Part shown: piece after piece, positions 1 through 8,295 of the stretch
Numbering within the stretch: the stretch's first letter is position 1
Layout of the letters: the number at the start of each line of letters is the position of its first letter
Source: a virus
Length of the DNA: 64,000 nt
Direction: 5' to 3' (one strand)
Virus record (IMG/VR): IMGVR_UViG_3300022752_004330
Location: 49,690 to 113,689 of that record
The notes under the pieces: model-generated
Told to the model about the DNA's origin: nothing
Seen by the model: only the letters and a program-made list of their open reading frames with translations
The model's database searches: none
Position numbers and translations under genes: made by a program

Positions 1-473
1 CTATCGAAGATAGATTATACAGAACAGGTACAGCAAGAATTATTACACCACTTAAACGTGCTACTTTAGAAGACAGAACTTCTGGATTGATACGTAGAAT
101 ACCAAGTCCTCAACATGTTCCTCATTTTAAAGAAGCAGGTGTCTATGGTAAACGTAATATAAATTCTGTAGGACAGGTTAGAGGTACTCCTTTTGAGTTA
201 AGACCAACTGTGATGAATAAAGGTGTTATTAGTGTCAGAGCAATACAAGCCAATAATATAAGAGTTGGTGCTAGTAATATTCCTATAATACGGTGGAGTT
301 ATCATAAAGCTGATTATCCTATCCTTAAGTTTAGCACAGTCAATAAAGGTACAGTTTTTAATATTAATAGCGGTATAGTAGGCATAGGACAAGACAGAAA
401 CAGAAGATTAGGTAACGTTAGACCACCATTCGAAGGTGCAGGACGCAGAGTACCAGTTCAGTTCTGGAGTTAA
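1..473 (+). CDS. C-terminal part of a virion protein (5' end outside window)
   Basis: An open frame enters from the left edge (codons in phase with base 3) and ends with a stop at 471-473, giving about 156 visible residues. No start is needed inside the window; a TTG at 87 is in frame but has no ribosome-binding site. The visible part is rich in Arg, Asn, Val and Ile with short beta-prone stretches and ends VPVQFWS. I do not recognise the family. Its place just before another large virion-type gene on the same strand suggests a structural protein, but this rests on context only. Confidence 0.7.
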   Translation, partial: IEDRLYRTGTARIITPLKRATLEDRTSGLIRRIPSPQHVPHFKEAGVYGKRNINSVGQVRGTPFELRPTVMNKGVISVRAIQANNIRVGASNIPIIRWSYHKADYPILKFSTVNKGTVFNINSGIVGIGQDRNRRLGNVRPPFEGAGRRVPVQFWS

Positions 474-476
474 ACA

Positions 477-494
477 GATAAATAAATATAAATA
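477..494 (+). promoter_or_regulatory. tandem late-promoter-like NATAAATA boxes
   Basis: GATAAATA (477-484) and TATAAATA (487-494) lie 30-47 bp before the start at 524. T4-like phages read TATAAATA with the gp55-type late sigma factor. The match is seen; late use is inferred. Confidence 0.45.
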
Positions 495-523
495 TTGAAA
501 GCAAACAAACAAAGGAGAATTTC

Positions 524-778
524 ATGTCAATGTTTGAAACATTAAACAATGCTTTTCCAAATCATACACATTTTTATGTAGTATCCGGAATGCAAATTAG
601 TGAAGCTATGGATCGTTGCGCTAGATTAACTCTAGATGATGGTCAAGTTTTTCATTATAATAATCAAGTGATTTTTGCTGTTAATCATGATGTTGAAACA
701 GTAGATATTCCATGGTTAGATCCAGTGGAAGGTTCACCACATACACCATTATTCCAACAAAAACCAACTGATGAATAA
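524..778 (+). CDS. hypothetical protein, 84 aa
   Basis: The ATG at 524 follows a good ribosome-binding site (AAAGGAG, 8 bp upstream) and two late-promoter-like boxes. The protein is soluble and mildly acidic, with no signal peptide or membrane segment, and its C-terminus is proline-rich. I do not recognise it. It sits between two virion-type genes on the same strand, so a small structural or chaperone role is possible but unsupported by any motif. Confidence 0.7.
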   Translation: MSMFETLNNAFPNHTHFYVVSGMQISEAMDRCARLTLDDGQVFHYNNQVIFAVNHDVETVDIPWLDPVEGSPHTPLFQQKPTDE

Positions 779-799
779 TTTTATTATCTGAGATAACCT

Positions 800-3712
800 A
801 TGGCCAAGAAAATAATAAGAGAAGCCTATACTTTTAATCCTGCGACAAGGACTATTACTATAACAGGTAGGTCCTTGCGAAGAGAGCAACTTGTTCTTAT
901 AACCAATGTAACTACAAACGTAGTAATTTATAATTTTGCTGATACATCTTTAACTGCCAGCAGCTATACTGTTACCACTACTAACAATGTAGAAACAACT
1001 ACGATTGTATTGACCTATAACACAGGGAGTATGAGCTCTACCGACAAATTGGCCATACTTATCGAAGATACTAATGAGTGGTTATATCCTGCAGAAGCAT
1101 ATAAAGATCCTGTAGAAAAGATGCGTATCAGCGCACCTCAGGCGCTGATTGATACTGACTTTGAATATGGCACCCAGCCTACTAAGTGGGAAACTATTGC
1201 CTTGGTAGCTAACCGTCCTGCAAGTTTTTATGATTACACACAGCCAATTACTAACGTAAATACACAATATAGTATTAATGGTGGTGCTGTTGGTAACTAT
1301 CAAATCACCAACGTAGTAGGAAATGGTAATTATTCAGTTACAATAAGTATTAATAATACAACTGGTATTACAACTTCAACTCCAATTTTCGTTCAAGATA
1401 CAACTGATGCTAATATAAATGGTTGGTGGATTCCAACATCTATATCTGCTAATACTTCTATTACATATAATACAGAACGACAAATAACCAACGGTAGTGT
1501 ATTTGATAGTGCTAAAACCATTGTATTTGTTGGAGCATTTTATACCGGTGCTGCTTTCCCACATGCAACCAATGCATTTACCAATGTAGGAAGTATAGTT
1601 ACTGTAACAACAACACATGCGCACAACATGAATGCAGGGCAGGCAATATTTGTGACAGGTACTTCTGCTACGACAAATGCACCAAACGGTACTTGGGTGA
1701 TTAGAAGAATTCTAAGTTCAAATAGTTTTGACTTTGATGTTGCGCCTCAGGCTTCGGCTCCAACTGGAGCTATTACAGCAACACTAAATGGAAGTTTATA
1801 TTCTAAAACATGGGGTAATAGTTCTCACAGAGCATTCGACGGTGGGGTAACTTTCACAGCTGGATTGCCATATCATGGAAATCAACTGATAAGGCAGACT
1901 CGAAGATACTTTCGTTATCAGTCAGGCAAAGGAATTCAGTTCTCTACCGGAAGTAATTTATGCGCACCATTTCAAACTGATCAATTATCAGCTTCTGGTA
2001 CCACTGTTACTGTGACGACCAAATATCCTCATAATATTAATATAGGATGTGTAGTTCAAGTAGCAGGAGCAGATCAAGCAGCTTACAATGGAAGCTTTAC
2101 TGTAACCAGCATACCTACGGAAACAACATTTACCTATACTGCATTATCAGCTCCAACTCCTACAGTAGCAACATCTATTACAGCAAATGGTTTTACAGTG
2201 CAGCCAAAAAATTGGTACGGTGCTAGTTGTAGATTAGGAATGTTCGATCAACAAAACGGTTTATTTTTTGAATATGATGGACAAACACTTTATGCAGTAA
2301 GAAGATCTAGCACTACGCAGATTCCTGGTTTTTTAACAAGTCTTGCAAACGGTAGTCAGGTTTGTACAGGTTCTGCTGCCTGTAAGTGGGCAGAAAATTT
2401 AATTCCAGGTGATTACGTTGTAATTAGAGGCATGAGCTACATGGTAGTTAGTATTGAAAGTAATACTAGCATGACAATCTACCCAGATTTTAGAGGTCCT
2501 TCGATTACAAGCCCTTCTACTGTGATTATAAGCAAGACGATTGATTTTAAAGTTCCACAGAGTTCTTGGAATATAGACAAGTGTGACGGAACTGGGGAGA
2601 GTTTATTCACCTTAGATATTACAAAGATGCAGATGTTCTTTATTGATTATGCATGGTATGGTGCTGGTACAGTGAGATTTGGATTGAGAAATCAAGCTGG
2701 TCAGGTAATGTATTGCCATAAAATGGCTCATGGTAATCAACAAACAGAGGCTTACATGCGTTCTGGTAATCTGCCAGCACGTTATGAGGTTAATACTCTA
2801 TATCCAAAAACTATTATGGATCCTACAACTAGTATCACGGCAGTATCTAATTCTATTGTAGTTAGAGATACAACAGGATTTCCTAATACAGGAACTTTTG
2901 TTATTCAGGCTGCGGGTAATACAGGAGCAGCCGTAGAATATGTAAATTATACAAGTAAAACTTCTACATCATTTTCCGGTCTAGTAAGAGGAATACAGTC
3001 TTTATCTGGACCAGGAGCACAGGCGAATATGGGAGGTGGTGCAGCATCTTCTTTTACACCTACTGCAACTGCCCCGGTTGGTATACAATATTGGGGGCCA
3101 CAGGCCGCTGTTACTATTAGCCATTGGGGCAGCTCGGTTATCATGGACGGTGCTTATGATGATGATAGAGCTATTTTGTTTAACTATGGTATTAACACGC
3201 CTTACACATTAACCACTGCCGGTGTAAGATATCCAATTTTTAGTATAAGGTTAGGACCATCAGTGGACTTCGGTGCCACAGGAACCCTAGGTCAGAGAGA
3301 AGTTATCAATCGTATGCAATTACAGCCACACGGTGTTGGTGTGTTTGCAGCAGGATCAACAATTCGTGTTGAACTATGGTTGAACACTGCGGTAAGTGGT
3401 TCATCAACTTTTGTAGGTGTCGGTGGTTCTAGTTTGACACAAAGAGCTGATCATACAAACACACAAGTTATCAGTGGGGGTGAAAGTATAGCTACCTTCT
3501 TTGCTCCGGTAGGTTCATTCTCTGTGCTAGACTTAACTAAAGCTCGTGATATTGGAAATAGTATTTTAGGTGGTGGTATTACTAATACCTATCCAACTGG
3601 AGTGAATAATAAGTATCCAGATGGTCCTGATATTTTAACAGTGGTTTGCATTCCAACCTCAAACGGTGCAACAGCACTTGTTCGTATGAACTGGATTGAA
3701 GCACAGGCTTAA
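800..3712 (+). CDS. large tail fibre/adhesin-type virion protein, 970 aa
   Basis: The start follows GAGATAACCT. The protein is Thr/Ser/Asn/Gly-rich with few charged residues, typical of phage fibre or adhesin beta structure. The stretch at about residues 345-680 is clearly related to the minus-strand gene at 56388-57731: both carry FxYQxGK, then QNGxFFE, then PQSxWNID, then a WYG/WLG segment with GxVRxG, then LPxRYEx. This copy has extra inserted beta domains and a long C-terminal extension (about 700-970). It is convergent with the next gene; the two stop codons overlap at 3709-3712 with no terminator. Receptor binding or decoration is inferred from composition and the paralogue. Confidence 0.75.
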   Translation: MAKKIIREAYTFNPATRTITITGRSLRREQLVLITNVTTNVVIYNFADTSLTASSYTVTTTNNVETTTIVLTYNTGSMSSTDKLAILIEDTNEWLYPAEAYKDPVEKMRISAPQALIDTDFEYGTQPTKWETIALVANRPASFYDYTQPITNVNTQYSINGGAVGNYQITNVVGNGNYSVTISINNTTGITTSTPIFVQDTTDANINGWWIPTSISANTSITYNTERQITNGSVFDSAKTIVFVGAFYTGAAFPHATNAFTNVGSIVTVTTTHAHNMNAGQAIFVTGTSATTNAPNGTWVIRRILSSNSFDFDVAPQASAPTGAITATLNGSLYSKTWGNSSHRAFDGGVTFTAGLPYHGNQLIRQTRRYFRYQSGKGIQFSTGSNLCAPFQTDQLSASGTTVTVTTKYPHNINIGCVVQVAGADQAAYNGSFTVTSIPTETTFTYTALSAPTPTVATSITANGFTVQPKNWYGASCRLGMFDQQNGLFFEYDGQTLYAVRRSSTTQIPGFLTSLANGSQVCTGSAACKWAENLIPGDYVVIRGMSYMVVSIESNTSMTIYPDFRGPSITSPSTVIISKTIDFKVPQSSWNIDKCDGTGESLFTLDITKMQMFFIDYAWYGAGTVRFGLRNQAGQVMYCHKMAHGNQQTEAYMRSGNLPARYEVNTLYPKTIMDPTTSITAVSNSIVVRDTTGFPNTGTFVIQAAGNTGAAVEYVNYTSKTSTSFSGLVRGIQSLSGPGAQANMGGGAASSFTPTATAPVGIQYWGPQAAVTISHWGSSVIMDGAYDDDRAILFNYGINTPYTLTTAGVRYPIFSIRLGPSVDFGATGTLGQREVINRMQLQPHGVGVFAAGSTIRVELWLNTAVSGSSTFVGVGGSSLTQRADHTNTQVISGGESIATFFAPVGSFSVLDLTKARDIGNSILGGGITNTYPTGVNNKYPDGPDILTVVCIPTSNGATALVRMNWIEAQA

Positions 3713-4011
3713 TTATTTTGCTGTAACAATAAAGTTTTTTTAAGATTATTATAATCGTCTACAAAACTTAATTGTTTAGGATCTTTAGGGGTATCCTGCC
3801 ATTCTGATTCTGTGATATTTTTAGTTATAAAAATTTCATAGTCATGGCCGGTGCCCTTATATAAATTTACAGTTTCAAATCCCACAGGATTTTCGGCTGC
3901 TCTGAGCAGGGCTCTTCCAAGTTCTTTTAATGCTGTTGTTTCTCCTATAATCACAGCCTGTCCTTTTATATCAGCACTTGGGTATATATGTAATCTTGAT
4001 TGTACTTTCAT
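3709..4011 (-). CDS. hypothetical protein, 100 aa
   Basis: Its ATG overlaps the stop of the amidotransferase-like gene (ATGA at 4008-4011), so it is probably translationally coupled as the last gene of the dnaE-like operon. It is a soluble alpha/beta-looking protein with a Gln/Asn-rich tail (LLLQQNN). No catalytic motif is visible and I do not recognise the family. Confidence 0.7.
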   Translation of the reverse strand: MKVQSRLHIYPSADIKGQAVIIGETTALKELGRALLRAAENPVGFETVNLYKGTGHDYEIFITKNITESEWQDTPKDPKQLSFVDDYNNLKKTLLLQQNN

Positions 4012-4652
4012 CTTTTTAATAGCTCATTAACAAAATCTAATAATAATTCATGATGTAACTTCTTATGCCAGCGTTTTACCATGTATTTCTTTCTATACCA
4101 GTATTGTTCACTTTCCGGATGGCAACCTATTAGGCCTATGTTACCTTGTATTATAGCCATAGGATCATTATTGGCGTATCTTGAAATAACTTCAAATGTT
4201 CGTTCGTTTCCTAGATAAGTACATCCGTCGTAAAAAAACATATCGTAATCTTCATCATACCATTTGATCTGAGCAGTGGTGGCATACGAGCGTTTTACAT
4301 CTGAATTTGGTCGTTTTATATATTGCACTACATCGATATCTTCTAATAAATCAAAATACCATGGACCCGCCCAATAGGCACCCATACATATGCCAAGATA
4401 TTTCCCGCCATATTCAATATACTCAGCCATCATATTACCTTGGCGACGTGTAAAAAAATTATAATGTGTATGACTATCTCCAATACCTCCTGGAAACATT
4501 ACTGCACTATAGTCTTTCAAAATTACTTTATTAAACTCTTCTTTGGTGAACAAGTCTATTTTATAATAAGAAGATAATGCTTCTATCATTCCATTGCAAC
4601 AATCTATGCTACATTCTGGATGATGATTAAACAATGCTAGTTTTAATTTCAT
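4008..4652 (-). CDS. class I glutamine-amidotransferase-like protein (BPL_N type)
   Basis: The 214-residue protein has the nucleophile elbow GICMGAYWAG, placing Cys89 where class I amidotransferases carry their catalytic Cys, and a late GCHPESEQYW segment giving His178 and Glu180, so a Cys-His-Glu triad is readable. MFPGGIGDS (52-60) matches the glycine-rich turn before the active site. This arrangement resembles the biotin-protein-ligase N-terminal (BPL_N) branch, whose substrate is not firmly known. It overlaps the polymerase gene upstream and the hypothetical gene downstream by 4 bp each, so the three are likely co-translated. What it acts on in the phage is unknown; a nucleotide- or DNA-modifying role is only a guess. 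Confidence 0.7.
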   Translation of the reverse strand: MKLKLALFNHHPECSIDCCNGMIEALSSYYKIDLFTKEEFNKVILKDYSAVMFPGGIGDSHTHYNFFTRRQGNMMAEYIEYGGKYLGICMGAYWAGPWYFDLLEDIDVVQYIKRPNSDVKRSYATTAQIKWYDEDYDMFFYDGCTYLGNERTFEVISRYANNDPMAIIQGNIGLIGCHPESEQYWYRKKYMVKRWHKKLHHELLLDFVNELLKR

Positions 4653-6313
4653 GCGACATCTTCTAATTTAAATTTTTTATGTTTATATACTGTAACATAC
4701 TCTGTGTTATTTTTATATCCCAATTTTCCTTCCCCCCATATGATTGGATGTTCATGTAAACTTGTAGCATGTGGTAAAACAACATCTAAATAACGACCAT
4801 TACCTGTTCCCAATGTGACGAATGTTATGTACTCTTTTGGTTTAGACTTGAACACACGATAATTAGCTACCAACCCACAAAATTCTACCCGTCCAGGACG
4901 GCGTATTTCTTGACATTGAGGTATAAAACTCTTTGAACGCCAACGACCCATTTTCATTAGGTCCTCAATCTCACCACCTTGCCCTACAGCAGGAACAGCA
5001 CCCGCTAACTTTGCTTCTTGCCAATATACCCATCGAGCATATGAACCTTGACAATGTTTTAGAGCAGCACGCCAAAACGCTTCAGGATTATGCGCCTTCT
5101 GATAAGCCAATGCCCAAATTAATCTACCTAGGTTAATGGCATGAGCTCGACATAAGCCAAAATGACTAAGCTCTCTCAAAGCTAAAAAAACATCATTTTT
5201 TCGTGGATGATCGCCTATTAATTGCATAAATTCAAACATTTTTTCTTCATTTTTCTTGGCAAAGGCACGTCGCCACATGTCCGCTGTATACTTGTCACAA
5301 TCTAGTATTTCAGAAATAAGATCTATGGCATCATCTTCAAATACTATAGTATCTTGGAACCCATCTTTGCTCCAGTCTTGAAAGAATGAAGCCTTGCGGC
5401 GACCCTGTGTGGCCACTGGACGAATTAGGGCAGTGGCCAAGGTGCAGTCACTTTTACTCTTAGGACGAATAGCACGAAACAGACGTTTCATAGCAGGACT
5501 TTCGCCCTGTGTGACTCCTAAGATATCACCACGACACAATAGTTCGCTAGTAGCCTCATCGTGCTCCGGGTAGTCCGACAAAGAACGCTGTTCTATTTCC
5601 CATAGTTGACTCAGCCCACGATTAGCAAGTACGTCTATCTTAAAGTGTTCAAGATCTTCAATTTCATACTTGTCTAGTAATATTTGGTTTTCAGAATTGA
5701 TTAGGCTTTTAGGCACAGCACGATCGAAGATCAATATACCACCACAGTGTTTAGAAATACAGCGTTTTTTGCCTAATAGTTTATTGGCTAGTCTTTCAGC
5801 ATCTTTTACAAACTCAGGAACTACTTCTTCTAATTTAAAGTTGCGTTTGAGTTTGCCCTTGGCACCATAGCGTTTTGCTGCTTCGCGTAGTGCGGATTTT
5901 TCTTTGTAGGTCACGTAATTACTAACACGAGCACTTTGCCCTTTCCATTTATTGAATATACGATTCATAACAGTTTCTTGTTGCCAGTGCGGAAAGTCAA
6001 GATCTATATCAGGTAAATCGTCGCGTTTTGGATTCATAAAACGTGCCAGCGGTATGTGTTCTTTAACAGGATCTACATCCGATATTCCCATTAGATAACA
6101 GATTAGACTTGATCCTGCTGATCCTCTAGTTATATGTGGAATATCACGAGTTAGGTCTAGTATTTCCCTAACCCTAAGAAAGTGTTTGGCAAAACCTAGT
6201 TGTGCTATGAGTTCTAATTCTTCTGTTAGTCTTGTGTTATATTCTTCAGTATCGGGTATTTGCCTGGTAAATTTAGTGATGAGATAATCTAATTCCTTGT
6301 ATCTTGATTCCAT
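4649..6313 (-). CDS. PHP-less DnaE-like DNA polymerase III alpha core
   Basis: A C-family replicative polymerase core. RGSAGSSLICYLMGISDVDP (63-82) and the catalytic PDIDLDF (101-107; Asp104 and Asp106) match the DnaE palm, and FKIDVL (225-229, Asp227) matches the third catalytic Asp. SKHCGG (188-192) corresponds to the conserved S-x-H-x-x-G region. The C-terminal part (about 470-545) looks like the DnaE OB fold. At 554 residues it is about half the length of bacterial alpha: the N-terminal PHP domain is missing because the ORF begins almost at the palm, and the beta-clamp-binding tail is short or absent. It may be a second polymerase for repair or a minimal replicase. It is first in a three-gene overlapping operon with the amidotransferase-like gene. 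Confidence 0.85.
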   Translation of the reverse strand: MESRYKELDYLITKFTRQIPDTEEYNTRLTEELELIAQLGFAKHFLRVREILDLTRDIPHITRGSAGSSLICYLMGISDVDPVKEHIPLARFMNPKRDDLPDIDLDFPHWQQETVMNRIFNKWKGQSARVSNYVTYKEKSALREAAKRYGAKGKLKRNFKLEEVVPEFVKDAERLANKLLGKKRCISKHCGGILIFDRAVPKSLINSENQILLDKYEIEDLEHFKIDVLANRGLSQLWEIEQRSLSDYPEHDEATSELLCRGDILGVTQGESPAMKRLFRAIRPKSKSDCTLATALIRPVATQGRRKASFFQDWSKDGFQDTIVFEDDAIDLISEILDCDKYTADMWRRAFAKKNEEKMFEFMQLIGDHPRKNDVFLALRELSHFGLCRAHAINLGRLIWALAYQKAHNPEAFWRAALKHCQGSYARWVYWQEAKLAGAVPAVGQGGEIEDLMKMGRWRSKSFIPQCQEIRRPGRVEFCGLVANYRVFKSKPKEYITFVTLGTGNGRYLDVVLPHATSLHEHPIIWGEGKLGYKNNTEYVTVYKHKKFKLEDVA

Positions 6314-6498
6314 AAGATGCCTTTATAATTGCCATAATATGGATATTTAAGAAATTAAATTTTGTATTGATGAGTTTTTGGTTACAAATATCATCTATAA
6401 AATATTTTAACAGGATCCGTTTTTGGGATATCAGGACTGCGAACAGTCTCAAAGAAGGCCAAATAATTTTGCTGTAAGGATCCTAATTGTATTTAACT
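6314..6498. other. 185-bp intergenic gap
   Basis: AT-rich sequence upstream of the polymerase gene. A weak promoter-like pair may be present but the -10 is poor. A short open stretch on the minus strand has no start codon. I see no RNA gene or strong terminator. Confidence 0.4.
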
Positions 6499-6867
6499 TT
6501 ATAAAGTCATCTTCTGAGCAGCCATGGCTCGTTCTTCATCTGTTAATTCGTAGCATTTAGGCAAACGATTAGGATCTCGTAATAAATCATATTCGGATCT
6601 TTTCGTATACGTCTGTTTAAAATGTCTAAATACCAACCAGGTTACAAATGCCATGCTTACTACTGCTACATGTCCTATTACATTATAGCCAATGAGATAA
6701 AGTTCTCCCGCCCACAAACTAAATGCCACGGCCCAAAAACTTGCCAATAAAATACTGGCAATATATTTGATTTGTGGTGGTGCATCTTTTAGAGCATTTC
6801 GATTGGGGTCAAGAAGTTCGACGAATGCTCGATACACAACGATAATGAATTTAATTAGTCCAAACAT
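6499..6867 (-). CDS. small inner-membrane protein, 122 aa
   Basis: I place the start at the ATG at 6867 because GGAG lies at 6877-6880; a longer in-frame start at 6939 has no such site and would overlap the upstream small gene. Two hydrophobic segments (about 38-56 and 62-84) suggest an integral membrane protein with a charged cytoplasmic tail ending in a Glu/Arg-rich helix. Function is unknown. It is second in a two-gene unit with the 49-residue membrane protein, read from the sigma70-type promoter at 7059-7087, so it is likely expressed early. Confidence 0.7.
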   Translation of the reverse strand: MFGLIKFIIVVYRAFVELLDPNRNALKDAPPQIKYIASILLASFWAVAFSLWAGELYLIGYNVIGHVAVVSMAFVTWLVFRHFKQTYTKRSEYDLLRDPNRLPKCYELTDEERAMAAQKMTL

Positions 6868-6886
6868 ATTAAGTATCTCCGAAAAA

Positions 6887-7036
6887 TTAGTCTTTAGATT
6901 TACCGCAGAGATCCGGGTAAAATTGTTCATTACATACATTGGTTACAGCGTAATGTTTGTCTTTAATCCAATAAAGACCTAGGCAGATTAAAATTGGTAG
7001 TACAAAGGCTACAAATATAGCAATTAAATACTTCAT
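6887..7036 (-). CDS. short membrane protein, 49 aa
   Basis: A 49-codon ORF beginning MKYLIAIFVAFVLPILIC has one strong N-terminal membrane helix and a short tail with two cysteines (VCNEQFYPDLC). The ATG is 22 bp after the -10 of a consensus promoter, with AGGA upstream. The next gene starts 20 bp downstream. The position and hydrophobic start make it a convincing real gene, possibly an early inner-membrane protein. No family is recognised. Confidence 0.65.
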   Translation of the reverse strand: MKYLIAIFVAFVLPILICLGLYWIKDKHYAVTNVCNEQFYPDLCGKSKD

Positions 7037-7058
7037 AGTGTGTCAGTCCTAAATAATA

Positions 7059-7087
7059 ATTATATACTATTTAATTAGATAGGTCAA
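7059..7087 (-). promoter_or_regulatory. sigma70-type promoter
   Basis: On the minus strand TTGACC (7082-7087) and TATAAT (7059-7064) are 17 bp apart. It drives the two small membrane-protein genes. Confidence 0.8.
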
Positions 7088-7132
7088 TGGTTACTTAAAT
7101 TTTTTGAATAGAAATTTACTAGGTAAAAAGTA

Positions 7133-7630
7133 TTAAAATGACCAACCTGAATTATATGTATTCCTAGATGTGGTTGCAAAAAAGTCTACGACAGCATGTA
7201 ATAAAAACCAATCAGCATTATTATTACTTCCGGAAATATTCCAAGTTCTAGGATCTCTAGCAGTAACATCATTTGCTGTTGCCCAATTGTAACCATTAAA
7301 GGTTCTTGTTGTGGTAAAATCAAAAACCACTATGGTAGATCTTCCTGTAAAATCATTTAGGTCTAAAAATTTAGTTCCAGTATTTCCATCTACTAATTTT
7401 GGTGGTTCCTCATTAACAGGACTACTTCCCCCCGGATTAGTTACCGTAACACCAGACATACTTTGATTAACACCATCAGCTGTGAATACAAACTCCGATG
7501 CTTGAGGAAAACTATTAGAACCTTGATTTACTCCTCCTCGAATGTTATTAATTTCCCACTTATAATATCTAAAAGGCAACAAGGAAACAGTAACTCCTCC
7601 TCTTATAACCACTCCTCCTTGAAGTTGCAT
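7133..7630 (-). CDS. discoidin-like tail adhesin, 165 aa
   Basis: The ATG at 7630 lies just past the stop of the aldolase gene; a TTG at 7663 is possible but would overlap it. The N-terminus is short and glycine-rich. About residues 80-160 resemble a discoidin/F5-8C carbohydrate-binding fold: DGNTGTKFLDLN, then VVFDF, then GYNWATANDVTARDPRTW. Such domains occur on phage fibres as sugar-binding tips. It lies among other adhesin-type genes (collagen-like 8296-9420, LamG-like 10156-10938), consistent with receptor binding. The fold call is by eye. Confidence 0.6.
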   Translation of the reverse strand: MQLQGGVVIRGGVTVSLLPFRYYKWEINNIRGGVNQGSNSFPQASEFVFTADGVNQSMSGVTVTNPGGSSPVNEEPPKLVDGNTGTKFLDLNDFTGRSTIVVFDFTTTRTFNGYNWATANDVTARDPRTWNISGSNNNADWFLLHAVVDFFATTSRNTYNSGWSF

Positions 7631-7643
7631 ATTATAACATCCG

Positions 7644-8276
7644 CTAAACTTTTCCACTGGCAAGAACTATTTGACATATATGTTCTAAGCGTTCTATATG
7701 TTCAAAAGCACGCCATGGAGTGGTATCTATGCTGACTACACCGTGTCCCTTAATACCCACTATGTCATAGGCAATATTTCCAAACTGATCTAGTTCTAGA
7801 GCACGATGACAATGATCTGCTAGTTCTTGGCTAATTGGAGCAACATCTCCTACATTAGGTGCTACTTTGGTATAACGGCTTAGTTCAGGAAAATCTTTTA
7901 CTAGGTCTTGTAGCACGATACCACGGTGCATGGCTGCTATGGTATAGGTTGGATGTAGATGAACTACCACACGAATATCTTCTGAGTGCTGTCCCATCTC
8001 TCTTTGTAGTCCCCAATGTAAAGGTAATTCTCCACTTGGTTTGAGATTCCCGCTAATGTCATCCTGTTCTATGACTTCAGGATATTCTGTTGTGCCATTA
8101 TTAGCAATACGGATTTTTTTAAACATATCGTATTGTAGTTTTTGCTTACGCACACCACTAGGTGTTATATAAAAATGATTACGATCGTGATAGCGTATAC
8201 TTAGATTACCATCTCTACTAGTAATCCAATTACGACGGTATGCTTCTGCTAAAACATCGCAGCAAGTTTCTAACAT
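7644..8276 (-). CDS. class II aldolase/adducin-family enzyme
   Basis: The 210-residue protein has the class II aldolase signature: GNLSIR (23-28), TPSG (38-41), SGE (81-83), VHLH (105-108) and GHG (177-179). Glu83, His106, His108 and His178 correspond to the catalytic Glu and three zinc-binding His of L-fuculose-phosphate aldolase and ribulose-phosphate epimerase. The fold and zinc site are clear; the sugar substrate is not. The start has AAGGAT upstream. It is embedded among tail-adhesin genes, an unusual location for a metabolic enzyme; it may act on a sugar needed for surface or nucleotide metabolism, but that is inference. Confidence 0.85.
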   Translation of the reverse strand: MLETCCDVLAEAYRRNWITSRDGNLSIRYHDRNHFYITPSGVRKQKLQYDMFKKIRIANNGTTEYPEVIEQDDISGNLKPSGELPLHWGLQREMGQHSEDIRVVVHLHPTYTIAAMHRGIVLQDLVKDFPELSRYTKVAPNVGDVAPISQELADHCHRALELDQFGNIAYDIVGIKGHGVVSIDTTPWRAFEHIERLEHICQIVLASGKV

Positions 8277-8295
8277 AAATTATCCTTGATGTACT

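Noticed and set aside
6340-6490. short minus-strand open stretch encoding a plausible peptide (ETVRSPDIPKTDP)
   Set aside because: No ATG, GTG or well-placed TTG start and no ribosome-binding site.
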